The notes below the pieces were generated by a model that was given only the letters and a program-made list of their open reading frames with translations, was not told the DNA's origin and ran no database searches. A stretch of DNA of 64,000 nucleotides. It comes from Streptomyces pristinaespiralis. Its GTDB lineage: Bacteria; Actinomycetota; Actinomycetes; Streptomycetales; Streptomycetaceae. Made by a program: the position numbers and the translations under genes. The stretch covers positions 62,001 to 126,000 of the forward strand of contig NZ_CP011340.1 of the NCBI RefSeq assembly GCF_001278075.1, in the 5' to 3' direction. Positions 8,207 through 16,626 of this stretch are shown here, piece after piece (position 1 is the first letter of the stretch; every line of letters begins with the position of its first letter).

Positions 8207-9124
8207 CGCGGGACTCCAAAAGAGGAAGAGCGCGGGGCACACCGGACGGGCGGCGCACGCGCACAGACAGGAACCCGCTGGTGGACACGGTGCGGCCGCG
8301 TCCCCGGACGGTGAAAGAGGCAAGTTGGGGTGCCAGTTGGTGTCCTCGCTACGAACGAAGACCCGGACTCGGCTGACACAGACACTACCCGCGCCTGGCG
8401 GCGCGTACCCCGGACATCTACAAAAGAGCGGGATCTGCCGGGCACCGCCACCGCCACGCCAAAGGTCTGTCGCAAGCGGAAGAGCGGCACGCTGCGGTAG
8501 GAGATCGTGCAGCGTCTGTAACGACGGCGCGATGGGACCGTGCTGAGCAGTCCACGGGCGGCGAGTGTGACGCGGCGCAGCTCGTCGGCGAACCGGTTGG
8601 CCACCTCAGCGTTCCAGGCGGCCGTTTCCTCATCCTGGTCGGGCAGGAGGCGCGCGAGCGTCGTGCACGGCGTCACGCGGTTGCGTCGGGTCAGGTCGAC
8701 GTATTCGTCCTGGCTCTCCGCGATGACAGTGATCACGCGCCGGAAGCGGTCCTCGTGTTGCTGCTTGATGCGCGTCAGGTCAGCGACGGTGTGGAGGGTA
8801 CGGCCGTTCTTGCCGTCCACTTGTTCGTGGTGCGTGGGGCAGAGGATCAGCAGGTTGTCGAAGTCCGCGCGCTCCTGATTGGTCATAGAGGAGTCCAACC
8901 GTGCGGACCCCTTCTTGGCACCGCGGATGTGTGCGATCTCGCCTACCCAGTCGTCATTCTCGTTGAGCAGCCGCGTTCCGCAGCCAGGCTAGGCGCATTC
9001 GTTCCCGCTCAGTAGCCATAGCTCTCGGGAAACTTCTGTTCCTGGTGCCAGCCGCTTGGGTGCCTCTGGTTTGTCTACCTGCTTGGGTTGGGGGGCGGGC
9101 CCGCGTCGTCGATCTGGTGGCCAT
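8203..9124 (-). pseudogene. HNH endonuclease, broken by a frameshift and a nonsense codon
   Basis: ATG at 9124 with AGAGGAA upstream starts MATRSTTRARP. An extra C in the C6 run near 9092 shifts the frame. The correct frame resumes as PKRLAPGTEVSRELWLLSGN followed by ECA, then TAG where HNH proteins have Trp, then PGCGTRLLNENDDWVGEIAH. The core IRGAKK...FDNLLILCPTHHEQVD with its CxxxxC, H and CxxHH ligands is complete. The last ~70 codons before 8203 read like non-coding sequence, so the original end is unclear. Before the insertion at 9150 this gene followed dnaB by about 31 bp, so it was probably co-transcribed with it. Confidence 0.7.
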
Positions 9125-9145
9125 GGTTCCTCTCGTTCGCGGTGT

Positions 9146-9150
9146 GCTGC
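9146..9150. repeat. Target-site duplication, left copy
   Basis: GCTGC directly before the 5'-TGTAGG terminus. It is identical to 10830-10834 directly after the other terminus. Confidence 0.85.
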
Positions 9151-9162
9151 TGTAGGTTCTCA
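9151..9162 (+). repeat. Left terminal inverted repeat of the miniature transposon
   Basis: TGTAGGTTCTCA, perfect 12-bp match to the reverse complement of 10818-10829. Confidence 0.85.
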
Positions 9163-9487
9163 ACTTCAGTGTCAGGCGCCGACCCTGTGACCTGGATATT
9201 TCCCTTGAGTCTCACGATGTGTCGGCAGGCGGCTGTCTCAGATCGGTGTCATTTCCTCAGGCTGGCCAGCAGGCTGCAACGCGGCCCGGGGCGTCACGAA
9301 CCTGCATCGGCAACCATCCGTTCCACCCACTCACACACCTTCGTTGCACACGAACGTCCCGAGCGTCGTCGCCGACAAGGGCCTGCGGGACTACGGACGG
9401 GTTGATCAGCCCATAATTGGAGTCAGTGCCGAGCGACCCGGCGCATCGCACCCGCCCCGGGTGCACTCACCGCGATCGGAGAGCATC

Positions 9488-10738
9488 GTGAAGAACAGCG
9501 CGTTGTGGCGAGTGGTTGACAACGAGAGTGGTACCCAGTCCATCGTCAGCACGCCCTCCGAGGCGGTCGCGTTCGTCAACAGCCGGTTCGACACCGATGA
9601 CGACGACGAGCCGTTCAGCATCACCAAGGTCGGCCCTCTCCTTCCGAAGCCGCTCGGGGTCATCACCGCATGGGCAGCCAAGAAGGACGGCGAGCGAACC
9701 GACGGGCGTACTGCCCCGATCACCATCAGGCCGGTTGTGACGGACAACGCCAGCGAGTGCGATGACGTCGTACTCTGGGGCGACGTGTACGTCTCCTGGG
9801 ACCACGACATGTACACCGTCGAGGAGCCGGACAGCTCCGAGTACAGCGAGGCTTACAGCGCCGCCGAGTTGAGCGCGATCCTCGACGAGTACGCCGACGA
9901 CTACGAGTACGCGCCTGAAGGGCCTGAAGGGCCCGACAGCCACAGGTGGCCGAAACCGGAAGAGTTGATCACCTACGGCGCCCAGGAGTGTGCCAAGCGG
10001 TTCGGGCACCTCGACGACGACGCCCTGCTGTGGCTCGCTGCCACCCGCATCACGCTCGCCGTGTGGCGCAACACACCCGTCGAGAACTGGCATGCCGGGA
10101 AGAGTCCGCTGCACGACGGCACAATGATGCGGATCAACACGGCAACCACCCGACTCGTGCGCTCGATGCTGTCGTTCGACCATGTCGACTGGATCGGTCT
10201 CGGTCTCGCGATCGTCAACCCGTCCCGGGTTCTACCGACCGGGCAGTCTGTGCTCGAGCTCGGGCTGGCCTGCCACAACCCTGACGACCCGGCACACGAG
10301 GTTGATCCGCGCGTAGAACTCGCGGGGATGGCACAGGTCGCGATCTCATGGGGGCGAAGGTACTGCCTTACCGAGAAGGAGTTCGGCCTGCGAACTCTGA
10401 TCGAATCCTTCTGCGCGTCCGACAACGGCTGGTTCGGAGCACCGAGTTGGGGGCGCATCGTCGATCGGTTCCTTACGGCTGTCGACGACCGGGAGAATGC
10501 GCACTGGCGCATACACCGGGACAAGCCTTGGTTCGACAAGTGGTTCACCAACCGGCCGGCCGACATTGCGGACACCACGGAATTTCGTCGGCTGCTCCTT
10601 GCCGGGCCCGACCTGCTGTCCGAGGAGGCCGCCGAATGGTGCGTGGAAGGTGCCATCGGCTACGTCTGCCAGGACGACCACGCAAACGGCTGCCCGCGGT
10701 GCGGTATCCCGCTGGCAACGGAGTCCTCAAACGAGTGA
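9488..10738 (+). CDS. Unknown 416-aa cargo protein of the miniature transposon
   Basis: GTG at 9488 with GGAGAG five bases upstream; the open frame extends further upstream but without a better site. N-terminal ~120 residues: WRVVDNESGTQSIVSTPSEA, resembling a small alpha/beta domain. The acidic linker EYADDYEYAPEGPEGPD is followed by a helical Trp-rich body. Near the C-terminus is a possible zinc site (WCVEG...YVC then CPRC). No transposase, nuclease or known toxin motif is seen. The stop lies 91 bp inside the right terminus. As the sole cargo of a trans-mobilised element it may be selected, for example as a defence or fitness gene, but that is inference. Confidence 0.7.
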   Translation: MKNSALWRVVDNESGTQSIVSTPSEAVAFVNSRFDTDDDDEPFSITKVGPLLPKPLGVITAWAAKKDGERTDGRTAPITIRPVVTDNASECDDVVLWGDVYVSWDHDMYTVEEPDSSEYSEAYSAAELSAILDEYADDYEYAPEGPEGPDSHRWPKPEELITYGAQECAKRFGHLDDDALLWLAATRITLAVWRNTPVENWHAGKSPLHDGTMMRINTATTRLVRSMLSFDHVDWIGLGLAIVNPSRVLPTGQSVLELGLACHNPDDPAHEVDPRVELAGMAQVAISWGRRYCLTEKEFGLRTLIESFCASDNGWFGAPSWGRIVDRFLTAVDDRENAHWRIHRDKPWFDKWFTNRPADIADTTEFRRLLLAGPDLLSEEAAEWCVEGAIGYVCQDDHANGCPRCGIPLATESSNE

Positions 10739-10817
10739 CGGCAGTGGCCAGCGATTCTCAGTCCGTGTCAGTTCGGCCAGTCACATGACATCGCGACTGA
10801 GAAAATGACACGGGATC

Positions 10818-10829
10818 TGAGAACCTACA
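10818..10829 (-). repeat. Right terminal inverted repeat of the miniature transposon
   Basis: TGAGAACCTACA, reverse complement of 9151-9162; it ends in ACA. Confidence 0.85.
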
Positions 10830-10834
10830 GCTGC
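10830..10834. repeat. Target-site duplication, right copy
   Basis: GCTGC directly after the ACA terminus, identical to 9146-9150. Confidence 0.85.
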
Positions 10835-10839
10835 AGGGG

Positions 10840-12185
10840 TTAGGTCTGGGCCATGTCGACGAAGCGGGAGTAGTGGCCCTGGAAGGCGACGGTGATGGTC
10901 GCGGTGGGTCCGTGGCGGTGTTTGGCCACGATAAAGTCGGCCTCGCCGGCGCGGGGGGAGTCCTTCTCGTAGGCGTCCTCGCAGTGCAGGAGGATGACGA
11001 GGTCGCGTTGTCCTCGAGGGCGCCGGAGTCCCGCAGGTCGTTGATCATGGGTTTCTTGTCGGTGCGCTGCTCTGGGCTGCGGTTGAGGGTGGAGATCGCG
11101 ACGATCGGCAGGCGGAGTTCCTTGGCGAGGAGTTTCAGGCAGCGGGCGATCTCGGAGATTTCCTCGTAGCGGGAGCCGAGCGGTCTGGTGCCGTAGGTGA
11201 GCAAGTGGACGGCGTCGACGACGATGAGCTGAACGCCTGCCCGGGCCTGCAGGTAGCGGCAGTGGGCGCGCAGGTCGTGGACGTTGGAGTAGGCGCCGTC
11301 CTGGATGTAGATCGGGGCGGCGCTGACGTCGGGCATCCGTCGGGCGAGGCGGGTCCAGTCCTCGTCGGTCATGGTGCCGGAGCGCATGTGGTGCAGCGCG
11401 ACGCGGGCTTCGGCGGACAGCAGCCGCATGCCGATCTCGTTGCGGTCGGCTTCGAGGGAGAACACGGCGCTGGGCAGGTTGTGCTTGATGCTGGCGCAGC
11501 GGACGAAGTCGAGGGCGAGGGTGGACTTGCCCATGGCGGGCCGGGCGGCGATGACGGTGAGCTGGCCGGGGTGGAGTCCGCCGGTGAGGGAGTCCAGGTC
11601 GGTGAAGCCGGTGGGCACGCCGGGCAGGGTTGCGTCGCGGCCGCCGGTTGCCTCGATCCAGTCGAGGGTGTCCTCCATGACGTCGCCGAGCGGGCTGGCC
11701 GGCGGTAGCAGGGGGCGCCGGGTGGTGGCGGCGAAGATCTCGGCTTGCGCCTGGTCGGCGATGCGGTCCACGGCGTCCAGGTCGGCATCGGAGGCCAGGT
11801 TCTCGATGTGGATCGCGGCGATCTTGGTTCGGCGCAGCATGGCCGCGTTCTGTACGCGGTCGGCATTGGTCTGCCAGCTCCGAGCAGAGGAAGGCCCGTT
11901 GACGAGGGCGGTGATGTAGGCGGAGCCGCCGGCCTTCTCCAGGCTGCCCTGCTGGGTGAGGCGGGCGGCTACGGCGAGCGGGTCGGTGGTCTCGCCCCGC
12001 CCGTACAGGTCGAGGATCGTCGTGTAGATCAGATCGTGGGCGGGCCGGTAGAAGTCGTGCCCGTGGAGGGTGTCGACAATGTCGGCGATCGCGTCCTTGG
12101 ACAGCAGCATCGCCCTCAGCACTCCCTTCTCCGCTTCAAGATCGTGCGGATGGTGCAGTGCGGCGTCGTTGTCGTCGATGGTCAC
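10840..12185 (-). pseudogene. dnaB: DnaB-like replicative helicase, C-terminal frameshift
   Basis: GTG at 12185 with GGGAGAGGGA upstream. It has the DnaB N-terminal domain (PHDLEAEKGVLRAMLLS), the linker, and a RecA core with Walker A ARPAMGKSTLAL and the DLRDSG motif. After GALEDNA (about 11005) one base is missing. The proper C-terminus (DLVILLHCEDAYEKDSPRAG ... FVDMAQT, TAA at 10840) continues in the next frame; the uninterrupted frame reads unrelated residues to 10758, into the transposon. Walker B is unusual (VVDAVHLL instead of VIDYLQLL) and the usual SQLNR is STLNR. It follows a DciA-like loader, so this is a mobile-element replication helicase and not the chromosomal copy. Confidence 0.8.
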
Positions 12186-12243
12186 CCCGGTTCCCTCTCC
12201 CCCATGTCCGTTTCCCAGGTCCCGCTGGCCGCAGCACGCGGCA

Positions 12244-12858
12244 TCAGGTCAGAGTAGCCACGCTCGGGTCTGCATGATCACCGTTTCGGCCTGCCCACCG
12301 GAGGAGGGGTTGGTCTGCTTCGCACGGGAGTTGACGGGCCTGTCGGTTCAGAGCCGCCTCGATGGCGGGGTCGGGCGGCGCAGTTGTCGGCTCCGGTCGT
12401 GGTGTACGTAAGCTGTCCGGCATCGGGGGCAGCAAAGGAACCTGGGAGGGGTTTTCCTTCACCAGACGGATATGGCGCACCGTGCCCGCACCGAGCACGT
12501 CATTGAGCCCTTGCACCAGCCGGTCCGCCACGAGCCGTGTGTTGGTCAGCCAGGCAGCCGAGGGGCCGGCCAGGGTGAGCGTCCCGGTCTCGGAGTCGAA
12601 GTCGGTGGGGACCACGTGCTGGGCCAGGGGGCCGGCCACCGAATGCCAGGCTGGCAGCGGCGAGGCCTCGGACACGGCGAACAGGTCAAGCAGGACTCGC
12701 GCGAGAAGGACCGGCGGGGTCCGTCCCCGCACGCGTTGCCGGCGGACGGCGGGGGCGCGCTCGGTGAAGCGGCCCCGCCGGGCGTCCTCGCGAGCCCGGC
12801 GCAGGGCCAGTGCCGCCAGATCGACGCGTGCCTCGCTGCCCGGGTGCTGGTCGTTCAA
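12244..12858 (-). CDS. DciA/DUF721-like helicase loader
   Basis: 204 residues from TTG at 12858, overlapping the upstream stop (TTGA). It has the actinobacterial DciA layout: VDLAALALRRAREDARRG near the N-terminus, a basic linker, then the KH-like core (VVPTDFDSETGTLTLAGPSA, AWLTNTRLVADRLVQGLNDV, GAGTVRHIRLV). The C-terminal extension is Pro-rich. DciA is the ancestral bacterial loader that delivers DnaB to origins. Finding a divergent DciA directly upstream of a DnaB paralog suggests a self-contained replication cassette on a plasmid, phage or integrative element. The frame is intact. Confidence 0.75.
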   Translation of the reverse strand: MNDQHPGSEARVDLAALALRRAREDARRGRFTERAPAVRRQRVRGRTPPVLLARVLLDLFAVSEASPLPAWHSVAGPLAQHVVPTDFDSETGTLTLAGPSAAWLTNTRLVADRLVQGLNDVLGAGTVRHIRLVKENPSQVPLLPPMPDSLRTPRPEPTTAPPDPAIEAALNRQARQLPCEADQPLLRWAGRNGDHADPSVATLT

Positions 12859-13385
12859 AGTTCGACCTGGCGGAGCGCCGGGGTACCCCAGACCCGGACG
12901 ACGCTGTGGTCGGTGAAGGCGTACACCAGCCGATAGGCCGGCGCTGCCTGCGGACCCTGGTACAGCCGGCTCAGGTACTGCTCGGCTTCGGGCTCGCTGT
13001 GGCGGGGAGTGCCGCACATCTGCCAGGCCAGCCCGTTCCACATCTCGGGGACCCAGCGCTTCCTCGGCTGCGGCTGGTCCTCACGGATCCTGTGGCTCGA
13101 GGGCACGCGTGCCGACGCCTCATCGTCCTCCCCGCCGGCGGAGCGCGGATTCGGTACGCGCGTCCCCGATCGCCGGCGGGTCTCGCACAGCAGACACAGG
13201 TCCGCGGCGTCCGGGCCGACGGGGCCGCCCGGGTGCTCGGGACAGCGGGTGGTCGGCTTGGAGGTGCTGACCGCGTCGTCCAGCAGGGCCAGGGCCCGCT
13301 CGAGGTCCTGGCGGATCTCCTGAGTGTTGGTGTCGGCGTCGTGGTCTTCGAGTCACGGGAAGGCCCCCAAGATCTCCTTCATCAT
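12855..13385 (-). pseudogene. Conserved small gene upstream of the DciA-like gene, interrupted by TGA at codon 11
   Basis: ATG at 13385 reads MMKEILGAFP and then TGA (13353-13355). The same frame continues for 166 codons: LEDHDADTNTQEIRQDLERA, a likely metal site CPEHPGGP...CLLCETRR, and the conserved-looking end WVPEMWNGLAWQMCG ... VWGTPALRQVEL. The stop overlaps the DciA-like start. Translation could restart at GTG 13106 to give 83 aa. The C-terminal part resembles actinomycete proteins that describe nothing enzymatic. I assign no function beyond membership of the replication module. Confidence 0.5.
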
Positions 13386-13664
13386 GCCGGGCTGACAGCC
13401 AGGCGACCGGACCGGCCAAGGCGGGCACCGTAACCCTGGCAGCGTGCACGACCAGGACCGCCATGGCCAGCAAACTCGCTACGCTCCCTTACGGCCCACC
13501 ACCTCCGACCAGCACAAACCCCGCACCTGCTATAGCAGTCGGCGTGAGAATGACCTGGCCTTTCGTCACCCATGTCAGCAACAGGTGAGCACCATCCATC
13601 AGTGCCAACTACCAGGTCACCGAGGCTGCACCACTGACATTTAGATGACGATGCCCAGCTGACA
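13386..13664. mobile_element. Possible transposon end abutting the helicase remnant
   Basis: No coding sequence. Read on the minus strand from 13664, it begins TGTCAGCTGGGCATCG and repeats TGTCAGTGG about 28 bases later, with further TTGGCACTGATGG and TGCTGACATGG motifs. Spaced TGTCA-type repeats at a terminus starting TGT resemble ends of Tn5053/Tn402-like elements. The helicase coding sequence starts abruptly right after it. No partner end or target duplication was found, so this is tentative. Confidence 0.35.
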
Positions 13665-15421
13665 CTTCCCCGCAGACTTTCAGTACGGACGAGGTCCGCG
13701 GGGCGCGGCTCGCCGCCCTGCAGACCGCGCTGGTGACAGCGTCCGCAGAGGAGGGCTTCCGCCGGACGCTGGTGTTCCACCACGTGGTGAAGGAGGCCGA
13801 AGCGTTCGCGGCCGGGCTTCCCGACATCGCCGCGCAGCTGAACACCAGCGACCCGGAGCTGTACCCCAAGACGATCTGGGCCAACTGGCTGTGCGGCGAC
13901 CACAAGCCGCTCCACCGCCGTCGGCTGCTCGGGGAGTTCGCGGCCGGGATCACAGGCGACGGCAGCGTGGTGGAGAAGTGCTTCCTGTGCTCGGTGAAGG
14001 TCCTGGGCGAGGGCGTCGACACCAAGAACTGCGACTCCGTGTACTGGGCGGATGTACGCGGGTCGATGCCGGACCTGGCCCAGGCCGTGGGCCGGGCGCT
14101 GCGGATGCAGCCGGGCGAGGGCAAGGTGGCAAGCCTGGTGGTGCCGGTACTGCTCGGTCCGGGCGAGACGGCGGACAACATGCTCACCTCGCGGGCCTTC
14201 GGCGGGTTGGCGAAGCTGTTGGAGGCGCTGCGCGCGCACGACGCCCGCGTCGTGGAGGCTCTGGCGGAGCAGCAGGCGCAGAGCCGCGTCACAGGCGTCC
14301 GGAGCCGCAGCGGGAGCCCGGAGAACCGAGGCGAGGGGATCGGGTCTGGTGGGCCGTCGGCGCCCGCGCGGGCGCTGCTGAAGTTCTCCACGCCGCGCGA
14401 CCCGGCACAGTTGGCTGCGTTCATCAACCTGCGCGTCCTCGACCCCGAGCACGAGCACTGGCGGCGCGGCGTGGAAGCCGCCGTCATCTACGCCCGCGAA
14501 CACGGCGACCTCCGCGTCCCATTCACATACCGCGTGCCGGAGGGCGAGGAAGCCGAGGGGGTCGGATGGCCGGCGTCACTCGCCAACTTCCCGCTGGGGC
14601 AGTGGACCGCCGACGCCAGGAGGTTTTACGCCCGCGGCGACATGGACGAGGACCGCATCGCCCAGCTGGAGAGGCTGGGCATGATCTGGTCCCACTTCGA
14701 CGTCGCCTGGGAGGAAGGCCTGGTCGCCGCGCGCGGATGGGCGGCCGAACACGGCCATCTCCTGGCCCCGCTGGACGCCACCCACCAGGGCTACAAGGTC
14801 GGCATCTGGCTCAAGAACCAGCGGGCCGCCGCCCGGCGCGCTCAGGACCTCGAGCAGCGCCAGGCCGAGGGACTGCCGGTCCAGTCGTGGTCCGGCGCCC
14901 TGTCGGAGGAACGCCGCGAGCAGTTGGAGGACATCGATCCGTCCTGGTGCCCGGCCTGGTCGGTGGAATGGCAGCGCTGTTTCCACCTCACCCGCCTGCA
15001 TTTGGAGGAGGTCGGCGGCGAACTGCCCACCGAGCCGGGTGACGTCGTACACCGGGGCGAGGACCTCGGGCGGTGGGTCCGTGCGCAGCGGCTCGGCTTC
15101 GACAAGCTCACCGGCGTGCAGCAGTGGATGTGCGAACACGTCCTCGGCATCACACCCGCCACCGAGGACGAGAAGCCGAAACTACGCACCAGCCAGGCGG
15201 AGAAGTGGGCGATGCACCTCGCCGCGGCCCGGCAGTTCTTCGAGCGCGAGGGACATCTGAAGGTGCCACGCAAACACACCGAACGGATCATCCTCGGCAA
15301 GGACCAGGAACAGCGAGAGCTCCGGCTCGGGGCGTGGATCAGCAACCAGCGCAGCCGGGCCACGACGCTGTCCCCGGAACGGGTGGAGCAGCTGTCCGCG
15401 ATCGGGATGCGATGGACGTAA
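13665..15421 (+). pseudogene. 3' remnant of a helicase with helicase-associated repeats
   Basis: The frame is open from 13649, but the sense begins at about 13670 (STDEVRGARLAALQTALVTA). It carries the C-terminal RecA-like lobe of an SF2 helicase (FHHVVKEAEAF, VLGEGVDTKNCD, QAVGRALRMQPGEGK). Four helicase-associated-domain repeats follow in the remaining ~330 residues, for example GWAAEHGHLLAPLDATHQGY, KVGIWLKNQR and LRLGAWISNQRSR. Such actinobacterial helicases have an N-terminal DEAD/DEAH lobe of ~400 residues, which is missing here. The longest M-initiated frame starts at 13733, but without Walker A it cannot be an active helicase. Confidence 0.75.
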
Positions 15422-15599
15422 GGCACAGGCGCAGGCAGTCCAGTGCCGAGCACGGTACTGCGGGATGTACCGCCTGCCCGTAGGTGAGGTGCACACCGAG
15501 AATCAGGGTGGGCGTGAGGGTGCGACAGCGCAGCCACCGCGGATGCCGTGGCGCTCTGGGCCGGTCGCGGTCTGTCATCGGGCCGGTCAGCGGGCACTC

Positions 15600-15997
15600 A
15601 ATGGGGGCAACTGGCAGGCCCGCCCGGCCGAATCCGGCCCTGCATCCGGAAACGCACGCCGCTGTGTTGCGGGTGGCGGTGAAGTCGATGAGCTGCTCGG
15701 GGATGCCGGCGAGTTCCATGACCGGCCGCAGGCCCGGGGGGGGTACCGGGCCCCGGTCGCGAGGTCGAACTGCTCGCAGATCTCTTCCATGAGCCGCTGG
15801 TTGTAGAGCTCGGACAGCGCGACGGCGTACTCGAGGAACGGGCGGGTGTGCAGGGTGCCCCATCGGCCGTCCAAGCGGCGGACTTTGACCGACAGCAGCA
15901 CATGGTCGTGGAGCAGCGGGCCGCCGTCGCGGTCCTCGAAGTGCCGGAACCGTGCGGCAATCACGCCCGTACGGGCGCGCCACGGGCCAGGCACCAT
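15600..15997 (-). pseudogene. Remnant of a TrwC/TraA-type (MobF) conjugative relaxase
   Basis: One frame reads FRHFEDRDGGPLLHDHVLLS followed by VKVRRLDGRWGTLHTRPFLE and YAVALSELYNQRLMEEICEQ. This contains the family's metal-binding H...HxH motif. At a run of eight Gs (15736-15743) the frame shifts and continues GLRPVMELAGIPEQLIDFTA. Only ~130 residues around motif III remain of a protein normally >900 aa. This is direct evidence of a former conjugative element in the region. Confidence 0.75.
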
Positions 15998-16219
15998 CAG
16001 GCGCCCATCCGACCGGCGGCCCGGCCGATGCCCGCAGAGCCGGACCTGCAGAGCTCCGGTGCAACAGCACCGCAGACAAGCCAGAGTCCCCGCAGCGGGA
16101 CGTGACGGCCACCACGGGGGCTCTCGCTCAGCAACCCCAAAGAGGCACTTGGATCAAGCCGAAGGTGCACCGCTCGTGAAGCCGTCACAGTGACCGTTGC
16201 GCGAACGGCTGGCAGTACG
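15998..16219. other. Intergenic region
   Basis: No gene is supported. It separates the relaxase remnant from the first intact gene to the right and may mark the border of the decayed element. Confidence 0.3.
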
Positions 16220-16519
16220 TCATCGGTTTCTTCGTCGCGTGGTGATCCAAAGGCTGGTGAAGAGGGCGATGCCGAGGGCGCCGAGGCCTACCCCGGCGTA
16301 ACCGACGAGTTCCCCCCAGGCTTCGTTCTCCTTCTCCTCGTCATAGCTGAAGCTTTCGCCGCCGCTGAAGCTCGCACACCACTGACCGGGTCTCATCGGG
16401 CTGCCGTCACACTCGACGGCGTCGCCGTTCAAAAGCGCCTCGGCGTTCATGAAGAACATGGTCGAGCCGACGATGACCAGAACATAGGCCAGGACCGTGA
16501 GCCATGGACGAGTCGTCAT
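16220..16519 (-). CDS. Two-helix membrane protein, 99 aa
   Basis: ATG at 16519 with a GGGTGGTGAA region upstream. N-terminal helix WLTVLAYVLVIVGSTMFFMN, an extracytoplasmic loop with two cysteines (VECDGSPMRPGQWC) and acidic residues, C-terminal helix YAGVGLGALGIALFTSLW, and a basic tail TTRRRNR. A common type of streptomycete hypothetical membrane protein with no known role. Confidence 0.7.
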   Translation of the reverse strand: MTTRPWLTVLAYVLVIVGSTMFFMNAEALLNGDAVECDGSPMRPGQWCASFSGGESFSYDEEKENEAWGELVGYAGVGLGALGIALFTSLWITTRRRNR

Positions 16520-16626
16520 TTCACCACCCTGCAGACGCATACAGACTGCCGCGAACGGTAGCGAACGATCGTCATACATCTGGGAGTTCAGAAACAAGCC
16601 CTGCGGCCCGCCGGTACGATGATCAT

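Larger units (their letters stand above)
9151..10829. mobile_element. Miniature 5'-TGT...ACA-3' transposon (Tn7/Tn5053/Mu superfamily type) with one cargo gene and no transposase
   Basis: The 1,679-bp unit is bounded by TGTAGGTTCTCA at the left and its exact reverse complement TGAGAACCTACA at the right, and flanked by a 5-bp GCTGC duplication. Inside each end a second related motif recurs (TCTCAG-n3-4-GTGTCAtTT-like: 9236-9260 left, 10797-10822 reversed and 10755-10771 right), as in transposons whose transposase binds several end repeats. TGT/ACA termini and 5-bp duplications are known for Tn7-like and Tn5053/Tn402-like elements. Only one gene lies inside, so mobilisation must be in trans. 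The insertion separates dnaB from the HNH gene. Confidence 0.85.

Noticed and set aside
11000..11015. Programmed frameshifting in the dnaB paralog
   Set aside because: No slippery heptamer or stimulatory structure seen; neighbouring genes carry similar lesions, so plain mutation is simpler.
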